From the NCBI GenBank assembly GCA_033675265.1, contig JAUJYZ010001388.1, positions 1 through 64,000 on the forward strand: a DNA stretch of 64,000 nucleotides, given 5' to 3'. Within the stretch, counting starts at the first letter, position 1. Each line of letters begins with the position of its first letter. This DNA is from Actinostola sp. cb2023 (taxonomy: Eukaryota > Cnidaria > Anthozoa > Actiniaria > Actinostolidae). Positions 21,017 through 34,655 of the stretch are shown here, piece by piece. The notes below the pieces were generated by a model. It made no database searches and had not been told where the DNA came from. It saw only the letters and a program-made list of their open reading frames with translations. Both the position numbers and the translations under genes were made by a program.

Positions 21017-21801
21017 CTAAAAATACGGTTACATAATTTGACAAACTGATATGCTTGTCAATTCGAGCCGTGAACTTGAAGTAGTTGTTACTCAACGAGT
21101 GATGCTACACGTAACGTAATACAACAAACTTGCGCGCACGTACGTACTTCCCTCAACTCTCGCCTGTCAAATTTTCAGCAAAACTATACTCCGTTCAGTT
21201 GCGATTCCACTATATCAACCCCGCCCAATGCGCCATGGTCCCCAGCCGTTATGCACAGTGTCGCTTCTAGATACAAGTTTCTCGAGAAATGGTCCAAATA
21301 TGTTTCCCGAAAACTCTCCAAAATGTTCTAATATCGCGATTTTTCCGGCTTAGCTGTAGATATCTTTTAAACTTCTCTTAAAATCTGCTTACATATATTA
21401 ATTTGGCGAAGATTTGCCTTATCATGATTTCAACAAATGAAGCAAGCAAATCACACGTCATACGGTTTTATTACGTGCATACATTTTGCAAGAGATTTGT
21501 TTCTCATAAAGCTCAAATTTTCTAAATATTTAAAAACTATCTGTATATTTGTATATCTAAGCCGCGGTCCATCTTTTCGTCGGTAATATGTTCACTAAGT
21601 GCTACGATCATTAACACCGTTCTGTGTCTATTTGGTCGAAAAGATACGTATTTCCTGACTAAGCTGAACTAAAGTAACTTTATTTCATACAAAGACGTCA
21701 TCACTTGCGGACGTTTTAAGAAAACATTTTCTGTGATTCTTCAACAGATTTTCCGTTTTGACGTAAAGTGGGATATCAGTAGTTACGACCAGCCCGCCGT
21801 T

Positions 21802-21936
21802 GCACGAAAGGTGAATAGCGCTATCCAACGGATAAGTCTTTTACAACGGATGAAATTAATGCAGTTATCCAATAAATTGTATCTGTTGGATAGGACTTAT
21901 CTGGTACTGTGGACAGCGCTATAACACATTTCGTGC
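21802..21936. mobile_element. Palindromic element, copy 2
   Basis: GCACGAAAGGTGAATAGCGC at the left is matched by GCGCTATAACACATTTCGTGC at the right, with internal CCAACGGATAAG / CTTATC. It shares the AGCGCTATCCAACGGATAA-type core with the element at 4406-4502. Confidence 0.75.
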
Positions 21937-22228
21937 AAACGGGGTCTGTCGGCTGTAGCGGTCAACGACCCAACAGTAAAAGGTTTGGGCGATGCACGGA
22001 ACAAATTAATTTCAGATTTCAAAATCGTAATCAATAGAATGCATGGAAATTACTGCAGTGCATGGTGAAAACCGTAACCCGGAAGGGGGGAGGGGTGGAG
22101 GGTCGTTCTTTGAGAACATTTTGATAGAGGGGTGTGCCTTATTCAAGGATACAAAACACAAACATTTGTAGTATTTACTGTATCCTATTTATTAGCCAGC
22201 TTTGAGTTGATGTTCGCGGGGAATTGTC

Positions 22229-22383
22229 TGGGGCGGATCTAGGATTTTGAGGTGGGGGGTTCACTCCAGAAGGAAATGTTACGCGCACCGATTTTTTGTA
22301 TTTAAAAAAATCGTATTATTGAATTGTTCCTGGGCAGCTAGGGGGGCACGTGCACGCCCCCCCCCCCCTCCTAAATCCGCCAC
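22229..22383. mobile_element. MITE with GGGGCGGATCTAGGA ends
   Basis: TGGGGCGGATCTAGGATTTT at the left and CCTCCTAAATCCGCCACA at the right form diverged inverted ends. A run of C lies next to the right end. Confidence 0.6.
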
Positions 22384-22506
22384 AGATTGTGGGACTGTTT
22401 TAGGGCCGGGACGCCATTGCTGTCTATTTAGTGCAAAACATGGGGACACGACTGGGAAACAGAATTGCTGTGCGTCAAACTCACTTACTTCAAACTTTGG
22501 TAAACG

Positions 22507-22870
22507 CAATAGTCCAGTTCCGAGTTTCTTTTATCTCTGTTTCAAAACGAGTCTACGTGCGAAACCTTTCTTATGCAAATCTGTTTTCCTTTTTCATGTA
22601 AACTGAAAACTAATTTTCATAAGAAAGGTTTCGCACGTAGACTCGTTTTGAAACAGAGATGAAATAGTCCAACTGGACCGAGGTCCTTTTATCTTTTATC
22701 TCTGTTTCAAAACGAGTCTACGTGCGAAACCTTTCATATGAAAATTAGTTTTATCAGGAGCTCCTGTTTTATTTACATGAAAAAGGAAAACAGATTTGTA
22801 TAAGAAAGGTTTCGCACGTAGACTCGTTTTGAAACAGAGCCGATAAAAGGAACTCGGAAATGGACTATTG
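22507..22870. mobile_element. Nested double palindrome
   Basis: The outer ends CAATAGTCCAGTTCCGAG and CTCGGAAATGGACTATTG pair. Inside are four copies of a 36-bp block (core CAAAACGAGTCTACGTGCGA) in alternating orientation, at about 22530, 22625, 22705 and 22805. Neighbours therefore fold back on each other, and the whole unit folds too. Confidence 0.85.
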
Positions 22871-23538
22871 TATCACGCACTATTGGGTTGTACAACATAT
22901 ACATGTATGTACATCCCACCCCCCTGATCGGGAACTCTATCAACTTCACAATTTGGAGCGAGATTTTAAAAGTGGCTCGCATCCATCCATGCAATCAGCA
23001 GACCTCAACTAACTCAGCTTATGCATCTTCATGTAACAAGAAAAACAGGTTGGCGAGAAAACGCAAGAGCTTGGCTAGCTGTGACCTTGGCTGGGGACCT
23101 TGGCCTAAAGGCTGGTGATCGGAGCTCAGGAAAATCGATGACATCCGAGTTTATATTGGAATTCTAAGACATCCTTCCTGTAGCACTTCGATCTCGTGTA
23201 TAAATATATTTATCATAAAAAAATTCGGTGACAAGATTTGAATGAAAAATGTTTAGCAAATGTACAGAATACAGCCAAGGCCAAGGGCAATTCAATACAG
23301 AAACAATTGGAAGATTACTTTTGTTTATAGCGTATTGTATTCAGTGATAGATTAATATTTTGCTATCCTGCAGCCGAAATGAATAAATAGATAGTTCTTA
23401 ATTAATTAAGAATAAAAAATATTTTCTAAAATACAGTATATATAAATTAATGAGGATGTTATGTTTTTTATTAAGCCATATTAATATAAAGTAATAATAA
23501 TAATAATAATAATTAGATGCCTAAACTATGAAGACATA

Positions 23539-23675
23539 GAGTGATTCCAATAAACCTGGGCACTACTAATTAGTTGTCAGTGTTTAGATGCAAAGAAACA
23601 AAAGAAAACAAAAGAGCGAGTGTCTAATAGTGTGTATTGGTGTAGTTAGTATGCCCAGGTTTATTGGAATCACTC
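23539..23675. mobile_element. MITE with GATTCCAATAAACCTGGGCA ends, copy 1
   Basis: A 24-bp inverted end, GAGTGATTCCAATAAACCTG plus GGCA, is perfectly mirrored at the right. The inner part AAAGAAACAAAAGAAAACAA is shared almost exactly with the copy at 37.19 kb. Confidence 0.88.
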
Positions 23676-24084
23676 AGTATCTCGGTGTGCAAGCTAAAAC
23701 TAAGTTTAAAAGTTTGTTTATAATCCGACATTATTATCCTCGATTACGTAAGCAGCATGTCAACAAATCCTTCAAATTGTACTTTTGATTGCCTATAGGC
23801 AGGGAAGAAAGACATGAAAGCTCTCTATTTTACTAAAACAATGTCCAATTCAAAACGCAAGGATTGCTGAACAAAGCGGTTAAGCGATCCAAGAAGTCTC
23901 GTACGTGATACTTGACGCGCCAGGGGCGTAGCGTGCATATACGCACGTACGCACGTACGTACAATTTAAAATCCTTAAAATATAAATATTATAAAAAACA
24001 TATAAATATTAATAAAAAAAAGAAATCTAAGACCAAATCTTAACAGCTGACTCATGTGTAAACTTCCTGGAAACTACTCTCAGG

Positions 24085-24540
24085 CAGGAAATGCTATTTC
24101 AGAGACCCTATATTTCAAAAATGTTCGGGGAGCATGCCCCGCACCCCTATCAGCTCACGCGTTCACCGCTCGTCAAAGTTATCTGCAGCGACGTAGTCGT
24201 CTCTCGACCAGTGAAATTCCCGAAAAAAACATGTAGCAGCCCCAGTGAACAGTCTCTCAAACAAAATAAATACCAAAAAAAACGGCTTCGCCTATCGGGT
24301 TGTTATATCGCTAATAGACCTCGGTAACAGTATATAACTGAGCTTTATATAAATCCTTTACATAAATCCCAAAAAAACTGAGTGATAGATGCATTTTACT
24401 ATGTATTTATGTAGCGAGAAAGTCCGCTGGAAAACGAAGAAAATGGTATTTCCAAGACTCTAGAATTCTAAATTTCCAGGGGGGGCATGCCCCCTCACCC
24501 CCCTTGAAACTCACGCCTTCGGCGCGCGCTCGTTGCTCTG
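24085..24540. repeat. Two direct copies of a GCATGCCCC-bearing repeat
   Basis: Near 24115-24180 and 24468-24530 the same order occurs: a G-run, GCATGCCCC, a C-rich stretch, then CTCACGC and GCTCG. The copies are diverged and are probably two ends or copies of one dispersed repeat. Confidence 0.55.
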
Positions 24541-24780
24541 TGCGTACATTGGGAAAAAAGCACGCTACGCCCCTGCGCGCGAGAATCGTTTGCAAAGTAA
24601 CCGTGACTTGTTTATCCTTTTCCAAAAGACATTGAGTTTTAAAAGTTCTTTCATCATGGATATCGGATGTCAGTTCATGTAAGTGTTCTGACATACGGCC
24701 GGCATCACTGACGCGAGAAAATGATTGATTGACATAGAACAATGGTCGAGCGACTACTACGCAAGTCAATCGATTTTAAT

Positions 24781-24990
24781 GAGGGTTTATCATGTAATTT
24801 CAAAACGTATAGGAGACATAGGACAAAAAAATGATCATCATAGCTGGAAAGAACTCGTTAAAATTAGTAAAAATTTGAAGTTTGGAAAAGATCGCTTCAC
24901 AAATTGCATACAGGAATGTTGGCCTAACTTCAACGAGCTCTTTCCAGCTATGATAATCATTTTTTTGTCCTATGAGTTTTGAATACCCTC
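24781..24990. mobile_element. Palindromic element with GAGGGTTTAT ends
   Basis: The left arm runs through CATAGGACAAAAAAATGATC and ATCATAGCTGGAAAGA. The right arm mirrors it to CCTC at 24990. The unpaired centre is about 70 bp. Confidence 0.8.
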
Positions 24991-24999
24991 GTTGTCTTA

Positions 25000-26340
25000 T
25001 ACATTCTTAGTTTTTATTGCAGTTTTTGACCATATTCTTCGAGATTCTTTAGAGCTCAAGTGCTCAACACAAGCCAATGATAGTGCGTAGTATTTTGAGC
25101 TCGCGCTGAGGTACCGTACATCAGTACGGTACCGTACATCAGTACATACAATTTGAAGGCTTGAGGTGAACAGCGAAAAATCCCCCGTAGAGCTCTCGCA
25201 GTGAAGATGTTGAAACGTTCAAACCCATAATGCCTGTACGCATGCGTCTGTCAAACACAGTGAGGTTTCGCTGTGCGAAAACAGCATCGACCGACTTCAA
25301 AACCGCAAATTTACATTCTACATTTACATTGGCTATTTTTGGACGAACTTGTGGTGACCTACGTCTACAATGTTTGGTGCTTTGAATCGCTTGAAAAGAA
25401 TACTCTTCCAGGACTATGTCGTAATGAAAATATTATGAAACTGAAACTGCTTAGTCATGTATTATCACTGAAAATACCTTGAAAATCCAGAAATATAGAA
25501 ACATTGCTGTCCGGTTTCATAGTGCTACACTGAAATTCTTAGTTTCAATAATTAAATGCGCAGATCGGTAAAATAAAATCCCTTGTACTAACCTTCTGCA
25601 CCAGCAATACGTCCATACCTCAAGCAACAGTATCACTTTCTGTTGACCCGTTTTTGTTGACCCGTTTTTTTGGCCGAAAGTAATATACCTGAACTGAACG
25701 GAAACGAACCTGTTGGCAACGGAAGTAGCATGCTGGGTAAAATGGTGTTGGTTGCAAGTAATCATCCAATCAGAAACCGCAGAATAGCTCGGCAAACTAA
25801 ACTTGCTTGAGTCCGGTTCATTTCAAATCAAAAATGGCGCAAGGCTGATTATTTGGCAATTTTATGTTCTGAGTTACGCAAAAAATAAATCCAAGCGTAA
25901 CTGCGAAACGTCAAACAGACCAGTCAAAATGACTATATATCTGGCACGAAACTCGCGAGAGCTAGAATTGAGAAGAGAAGAAAAGACGCGAGGGGATTGA
26001 GGCGAGAATGGATGCAAATTGACCTTTTTAAGTTTGTACAAGTTTTAATTGACAAGCCACAAAAATAAAACGATGAGGCGAACAATTGTACTTTAATCAG
26101 TACAAAATGACTACCTGCCTGGACGTAAAACTGTCAAAATAAAACAAATACATCTATTAAATGCAAAACTTCAAATTTGTTTAATAATTCCCATCTTTCC
26201 GTAGAAAAAGAAAACTGTATTATTTCCAATCTCAGCTTCCCCTTTAGCAATATATTGATTCAAAGGACTCGCAAAACCTGTCGTAAATAGGACCCCCCAC
26301 GAGTTTCCCTGATCGAAAACACATCACAAGCAATCTCGGA
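25000..26340. other. No gene seen
   Basis: Short chance frames only. A duplicated GTACCGTACATCAGTAC stretch lies near 25110-25145, and a palindromic ACGCATGCGT (NRF1-like) near 25237. Confidence 0.4.
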
Positions 26341-26365
26341 TCTGCACGCTACACTAATAATAATA

Positions 26366-27435
<1,070 letters not shown>

Positions 27436-27454
27436 TTATTATTATTACTATTAT

Positions 27455-27490
27455 TACTCGGGCCCTTCCGAAGGAAGCCCGAGTTATAAA
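27455..27490. mobile_element. 30-bp miniature of the ACTCGGGC palindrome
   Basis: ACTCGGGCCCTTCCGAAGGA then AGCCCGAGT forms a near-perfect fold-back with the same ends as the element at 8485-8706. It is either an internally deleted copy or a solo end pair. Confidence 0.5.
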
Positions 27491-27854
27491 ATGGACTTTC
27501 TTGTATATTTTTATTTTTTTTGTTCGAAGAATGTGATCGTATCGGTCAGGAATGTCTGTTTAAGGGTTTTGATAACTGGGGCGATGATATCCGAACACGT
27601 AATGAAGTAATTCTATGCTCAAACGGGTCAAATAGTTCGCTCTTGGGTCATCGTTTTAAAAAACTCATCGTCCCACGACTACCGACTAGAGAAGAGAAGA
27701 GAGAGAAGCAGTTGAGATCTCGAGTGTTTTTGTAAGGGCCGGTCCACGAACTCATCAATCTTGAATATAATTGTTTTAATGCTGCTAAACTGAAGAGTGT
27801 TGTATAGTGAATAGTGTTGGGTTTCATGTTTCATAATGAAGTGCATATAGCAAA

Positions 27855-28110
27855 TTGCATAATCGTTGTCAGGTTGAAAATCATAAATCATAGAAGCTGA
27901 GACCGCAATGATGGATGGGAAATCAGTTCATAACCCGCATTACATACAGATATATTCAATGTTCTCGTAGTTTTGAAGGTATATGAGCTATTTAACTAAG
28001 ATCCTACAAGTCTGGATAAAAAGGTCGATCATTTGACGTTGTTATTTGAGAGTTTCGATTTCCCAGAATTCCTTTTGGTCATAGCTTTCATGATTTTCAA
28101 CCCGACAACG
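27855..28110 (+). repeat. Dispersed repeat pieces shared with 48.2-48.8 kb
   Basis: GTTGTCAGGTTGAAAATCAT near 27870 matches 48262. TCTGGATAAAAAGGTCGAT near 28010 and the following ~80 bp match 48713 onward. The order and strand are the same as in the 48-kb copy, which has about 0.4 kb between the two pieces. Confidence 0.65.
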
Positions 28111-28654
28111 ATTATGCAATTAGCTATATACGCAACAACATCAACAAGTTTGATTGCGGCTCGGATCTTTATGGCCGATAAAACAAAAAGCATACGCCGA
28201 TTCGTGTGGGCCCACTCTGAAAGATGTCGTTTCATTTATAACAAAAACAAATGCGCCTTCATTACAACAAACGAAAATCTTTATCAGAACCATCTGACCA
28301 TATGCATGAATATGCAACCTCAACTGGACGTTCGAAGTATGTACTGCAGACGGACGATTCGGAGATCTTTATCTATCCTCACCGACACATAGTCTCCCTA
28401 GTCACGCAACTGTCATTGTCATTGTCATAAATGTCCGAGTGTACGCTCATTGAGCGTCTTGTTATATATGGATCTTAAACGCACTAAATTTTGATCTCAG
28501 CGAACTGGGTGAAAAAAATCTCGCCTCAGTCTCCTCGCGTCTTTTCGTCTCGTCATTGAGAGCTGACTGTGTCAACACCGTCACTGTATACTGTCAGTGA
28601 CGTGCACCGAGCAAATCACTTTTTCAGAGCTCGAAACACAACCGTCTGTATATA

Positions 28655-30310
28655 TGAAGGTAAGCTTCGTTTGCGAATGCGTTAAGTTCATCAATGAAAT
28701 TATGGCTGCCATGAAAACTTAACGAAATTGTGAAATTTCCGAAACGTCACGCAATCGACAGCCTAGACAAGCCGGGAGAAGTCCGTATAACCCCGTCGGG
28801 GTGAGGATGAGTAAAGATTACACGATACGATTACAATCATCTGAAAACATAGTGTGTCGCTTTGCCCCCCTCCCCTTCCCTCCCCTCCCCAATCCATTGT
28901 ACTGTGTTGACACAGGGGGGGGTGGGGAGGAGGAAGTCATTAGGGAGCAGGAAAAGTTCTCGTGGAATTTAATTTCGCACCGGGATTTGTTAGTGTAAAT
29001 AAGTACACATTTTTCATAAGTACTCTTTCCAGTGTCAAAGACTCTAGTGCCGGATCTCCTTCTGGTTCTCGTGACAGCATACCGGTTGAAAATATTGATA
29101 AAACGTAGAGACGACGCGATCAGTTTCACGTGAAGCGATCGAATGATCATCCTTGCTGTGATTGGTCAAATTTCACCACGTGACCATTGATCACCTCCTC
29201 TAGCTGCTAAAATCAACCCCATGGAGCGGCTTAATGACTAACAATCTCGTTACCTCTAGGCAGGATGATCCAGCTCCGTGAGTAGGTTATAAACGGGAAA
29301 TATTAACAACAATTGTCAATGACCTTTGCATAACGTTCCATCACGTTCCTACTTACTGACATTACTCTGAAGGCATATCCCCAGGGGGTAGTACCAGGGG
29401 GACTCCCATGTGAAAGGGGCGGGAATGATCGGGGACTCCCTAATGGAGACCATTCTTGGCGTGGCTCAAGCGTTATTTGCCCCATAGATACCCGGATTCT
29501 AAAACAGAATTTACATTACAGATTTAAAACATGCCTGATCGGTCTAGACAAGACAACTTTTTTTTCATAATACTATGTCGATCTTGGTTTCTAGAGCCAC
29601 CAACACGAAAATATGAAAGAGTCGGTATTTTTTAAAAATTTCTTCGCGAGCAACCCTAAATGATACCTTGATGGCTAAAAATATCGGCGTTCCGTCATGA
29701 AACAAAAGCCGTAATTTACACCCCTAAAAGCAAATTAAACGACAGATCATGAGCCCCGTCCCTTTCAAAAGGGGACGATCATCCCCCCCCCCCCCCCCAC
29801 GGGGGCATATCGTGTACGTGGTGAATGCTGCTAAATGTACACCAAGCTGTGATAATAAGGAAATAGAACATCAGTAAGGCTTTCCGCTTGCCAAGTTAAG
29901 TCAAGTAGGGTTTTAAAAGTGCCAACACTGTTTAAAGTTGCTAATGCATGTCATTTATTAGGAAATTAGATCAGAAAAAACGATTTTCTCCCATACATTT
30001 ACTGTATGCATGTTAAGGCCTGGGTTTTGGGTAAAACACTCAAATTTGCCTTAATTGCATTACTGCGTACCAAAGTTATTTTTGTGCTATTTTTTTTCTA
30101 TTACGTAGGTAAATATCTCCTTAAATGAGAATCAGGATGATGGTGCAGATTCATTAACCTTTGATACAACCATTTCCAAATTCGTTGATTGTCCAGATTT
30201 TTTGACGTACAATCCTTGGATTTCTTCAAAAAATGACACTGGAAAAGATTCTGAGCAGCATCAACATCTAGTAAGGCGAAAAATTAGGAAAGACGATTTG
30301 CTACGCCATG
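28655..30310 (+). CDS. Possible two-exon ORF feeding an exon-derived repeat
   Basis: An ATGAAG followed by a GTAAGC donor near 28655-28660 could join, in phase, to an exon after a TACGTAG acceptor near 30109. That exon reads VNISLNENQDDGADSLTFDT..., continues through HLVRRKIRKDDLL and stops near 30340. The join is inference. The second part is the first and best-preserved unit of the tandem array that follows. The protein is not recognised. It may be a pseudogene. Confidence 0.2.
29365..29816. mobile_element. Decayed element with CCCAGGGGG ends
   Basis: CCCAGGGGGTAGTACC with GGACTCCCATGTGAAAGGGG at the left is opposed to CCTTTCAAAAGGGGACGATC and a long C-run at the right. This looks like an old copy of a CCCGGGGGGTACTCCC-ended family. 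A cleaner relative is at 52977-53315. Confidence 0.55.
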
Positions 30311-31340
30311 TATTGATACTGAACTATCTCCAAATTCGTTGATTATCCAGATTTTTGACATACAAGCCTTGGCTTTCTTCAAAAAATAACATTGGAAAAG
30401 ATTCTGAGCAGTAGCAACATCTAGTAAGGCGAAAAATTAGGAAAGACGATTTGCTACGCCATGTATTGATACTGAACTATCTCCAAATTCGTTGATTATC
30501 CAGAGTTTTGACATACAAGCCTTGGCTTTCTTCAAAAAATAACATTGGAAAAGATTCTGAGCAGCAGCTACATCTAGTAAGGCGAAAAATTAGGAAAGAC
30601 GATTTTCTCCCATACATTTACTGTATTGAAATTGCAACGCCATTAACTTTTGATACAACTATCTCCAAATTCATTGATTATCCAGAGTTTTCAACATACA
30701 ATCCTTGATTTCTTCAAAAAATAACATTGGAAAAGATTCTGAGCAGCAGCAACATCTAGTAAGGCGACGGAAAAATTAGGAAAGCCGCGATTTGCTACGC
30801 CATGTATTGATACAACTATCTCCAAATTCGTTGATTATCCAGCCGAGTTTTCAACATACAATCCTTGATTTCTTCAAAAAATGGCATTGGAAAAGATTCT
30901 GAGCTGCATGAGCAGTAGTTGTAAGATCGAGTAAGGTTAAAAATTAGGAAAAACGATTTTCTGCCATACATCACTGTATTGAAATTTAACTTGCTACGCC
31001 ATTAACTTTTGGTACAACCAGGAGTACAACTATCTCCAACTATCTCCAAATTCGTTGATTATCCAGATTTTTTGACATACAATCCTTGGCTTTCTTCAAA
31101 AAATGACATTGGAAAACCGGATTCCGGCTGAGCAGCAGTAACATCTAGTTTAATAGGACTGAGAAAAATTAGGAAAGACGAGCAGCAGCAACATCTAGTT
31201 AGGAGAAAAATTAGGAAAGACGAGCAGCAGCAACATCTATAGTTAGGAGAAAAATTAGGAAAGACGAGCAGCAGCAACATATCTATAGTTAGGAGAAAAA
31301 TTAGGAAAAACGATTTTCTGCCATACCGTTACTGTATTGA
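30150..31340 (+). repeat. ~162-bp tandem array derived from coding sequence
   Basis: About seven diverging copies of a unit with landmarks CCAAATTCGTTGATTATCCAG, GGAAAAGATTCTGAGCAGCA and AGGCGAAAAATTAGGAAAGA. The early period is about 162 bp (54 codons). Unit 1 and the fourth (30508-30705) are open and read as related peptides (TFDTTISKF, SSKN, GKDSEQ, HLVRRKIRKDD). Other units carry 1-2 bp indels and stops. The end degenerates into short AGCAGCAACATCTA repeats. Confidence 0.8.
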
Positions 31341-33214
31341 AATTGCTGGAGGGCTGGTGATTTAAATGGGTAGGGATTGCTCGAGTTGAAGTATAAAAAA
31401 GGTAGGGGAAACTGTTATTTAGGTATTCAAAAGGGCTTTCAAAATATCTCAAACAGACGCACCTAACGGCTGATTCATCCAAGTGATCCACTCAAGTGAA
31501 AAGTTTAGTAAACATCGCTCTATTATTAGCTAAAACGCTTTTCTATCTTCTTTCCTTTGTGAATACAACATGTGAAAGGGGTACCATTTTCTATGGAAGG
31601 TATATGATAGGGTTACCTTTCCTGTCAAAAATGGAATATCAATGGTAAGGGTTTATGGGACCACGGGGCGGAGTTTTCCCGTATCAAACTTTGTTGAGTA
31701 ACCTCCCCCAGCCCCTCTCCCGAGGTGTCCATCTTAGACATAGTGAATTATTGCCAAGCAAAACATAAGGGACCATCCAAAGGTGTACGTCTTAGAAACT
31801 AAGGTGTCCGGTTTGTAAAACGGGCGTTTGTCTCTGAGACTGGAGTTCTGCACCTAGCGGGATCCCTGTGTTGTATTGTCCGCTAGTAGCCTAGACACCA
31901 GTGCGCGTTATCAAGTCATGTGTAAAAGCAACCATTACATTTTGAAGTAATAACGAGGAATCTGTCATACTCCTGTCTGAAAATCCTTAGTCAGGAATTG
32001 ATCTGAACCTCTCTCCAGGTAAGAGCGACTCAAGGCATATCTAAGGCATCTTGTAGCGCTGTAATCGTAGCCTTTGCTTCCTCGAAATGATGGTTTTTAT
32101 CCATCGTGAGCAGGTTGGACATTGGATTTCTTGTTGACGAAAGATCTGAATGTGATGGAGGCGACTCTAGATTGGGCATAATGCTTTTAAATATTGAAAC
32201 GATTTCTTATTTATCAGTGCTAGAGAGATTCGTAGGCATCTTTATGTATGGTTCTATCCTTCTATTATCTCTGGGAACTCTACTTTTACATTGATTGTTG
32301 TGTTCAAATATGTAGCGAGCGAAAGTAAAATCGGTCCTTTGTGTCTGTGAAGTAAATCCAGCGCTTTCATTGTCATTGATGATGGATTTATACAATCAGC
32401 TTAATAAAGCTGTGGAGGTTAATTTTGCGTTTAAAATGCGTTTGGTATTTGAAGCATTGCCCACGTTGCCCTAGCATAATTAATTTGTACATTGCTATAA
32501 ATGTATAATACTAGAGTATGTAAGTTACATGTTAGTTACATACATATATGTATAGTCAGTCATACATACACATGTGTAGTTTGAGTTAAAGTGCGGCATT
32601 TTAAATTTCATCTTTCGTGTATCTGTTTAAGTTCCACTTCAGAATTAGTCCCGGCCATACCAATCGATAAAAATAGGCAGTCAAGGACTGCATGTGGCTA
32701 CTATAAATAAACAAAAACAGGTAGTCTATAACTACATGTAGGTACTGCGGTTTTGAAATATAGAAGCAATGTGTAGTTGGATTGTTCCTCTGTTGAACTG
32801 GTATGTTTGAACTATCAGCTGGGACTTGTTCTTTGGTTCTATATAATGCTAATTTACTGAATCAGAAATGTATTTTAATACAAAGTTTAATTGAAAACAA
32901 TTGTGACAGCGTACAAATAATTGAACAATAACAGTTGTTATTAACAATCAATATGAACAGCATTGATATATCATTAGTGATTGTATATTAATATTAATTT
33001 AACAATGAATTGATAATGGCGTCATGACGACTCCGAAATGTCGCTCAATAAATCGTTTCCTTTCTTTGAGTTTTGCGATATTATGCTTTTCCAAAAATTT
33101 AACTGAAGTGGTGTTTATTTATTTATTTGACTTCACCTAAATATATGAAAACTTTGAGTATAATAAATAGAATATCTAATTTGAAGATAAGTTTACACTC
33201 TAATATACTATGAT

Positions 33215-33540
33215 TTTATGCTATTTTGCACCAGAAACTAGACACATCTCTCGTGTGTAAAGATCTTTTCAGTTCACAGGCTCGCCAGTCACCACCCTCT
33301 GTTTGTGTATTGGGCTTCCTGTGTCTTATTTGATCGATCGGCAGTATATGGCCGTGTAAATTCACTTCTAGAATCCTGTCCTTTTGATATCTTGTATTTC
33401 TAAAACTGCTTTCAAAATAAAGATGAATATGCACTTCACTCCTGTGTGTCATTTATTTAGCGATTACAACGGCTTTTAGCGAGTTTTGGGACAAAGACTG
33501 AAAGAGTAACGAGAGCCGTGTTTGTTTGTGTCTCGCATAT
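33215..33540 (-). repeat. Dispersed repeat with shared peptide, copy A
   Basis: The minus strand reads FESSFRNTRYQKDRILEVN. The 48.3-48.55 kb plus strand reads FESSFRNSRYQKDRILEVN. The nucleotide match extends from the CCAAAACTCGCTAAAA side to the AAACAGAGGGTGGTGA side. The shared frame may be a remnant of an element-encoded protein. Confidence 0.7.
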
Positions 33541-34139
33541 AAAGCATTATTTGTTCCTCCGAAGAGAATTACTTGACACTTTAAATCGGTTATAGATCTG
33601 GCAGTTTACATGGAGCCACTACACAGACAAGAGTCGATCGTCATGGACTGATGGAGCTATTTTAAAGGCCGATCAAACACAAACACAATCGATATTCCAC
33701 TGGAAAATAATCTCAACAAACCGTCACTGAAAAACATGAAAACATCTTTATGATCAAACACTTGACACTTTGCACGAGAGATTTGTCCGGTTTCTGGTGC
33801 AAAATAGAATAGTAGAGAGTGTAAACTTACCCTTCTAAACAAAGCCGTGAAGCGAAAAGCACATGGAAATCCAACACGACGTATTTTGAACGCTATCAAA
33901 TCGATAAAATGTCGACAACCACAAGAAGAATGTATCCGAATCGATAAAATGTCGACAACCAGACGAATAAACCATCGGGTACATCGTCGCGACATCGTGG
34001 CTGATTTTCGATCACCTGACTAGTTCCGAACACTATCCGAAGATTAGGACACTTACGGACTTACTTACGGACGGACTTTCACACTCGATGACATAGTGGC
34101 TACTCTCTTCTAAGAAGAGGAGTAGCCACAAAAATCGAT

Positions 34140-34655
34140 CATCGGAAAGTAATCGAATTCATCGATATTAATCGATAGTAATCATTTGATTAGTATTGAT
34201 TGATATCGGTAATCGATGATAATCGATACTCACAACCCAAGTGTCCTTGATTATATCGATTAATATCGAATATTATCGATTATCATCGATTTCTAAAATT
34301 CACCACGGCGAATATGATACGCGATCTACAAATGTGAATAGATCGCGTACGTTCGACACCGGTCACTGTGAAATTTGTCCCTATAATATTATGATTTATG
34401 TACGAGAGGCACTTACAAGTCTTCAATAAAATATGTTGTGTCATAGCATCTTCTCTCTAGTTAATGTACAGCCACATATCAAGGATTTCTAAGCATCGAT
34501 GAAAATCGATAATTATCGATGATAATCGATGGAAATCGATACTCACACATTTTTACGTGATCGATTTTCATCGATTTCCAATATTAATCGATTGATTGGT
34601 ATCGATTATTATCGATTGTTATTGATTATTATCGATTATCGAAATTATCGATTGG
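34140..34655. repeat. ATCGAT palindrome clusters
   Basis: Two clusters (34135-34290 and 34490-34655) hold over twenty ATCGAT/ATCGATA-type sites spaced mostly 8-15 bp apart, with 145 bp near 34295-34445 that lacks them. Each cluster is close to self-complementary at many scales. Confidence 0.85.

Noticed and set aside
28033..28392. 119-codon plus-strand frame
   Set aside because: Partly dispersed repeat, antisense frames equally open, no family recognised.
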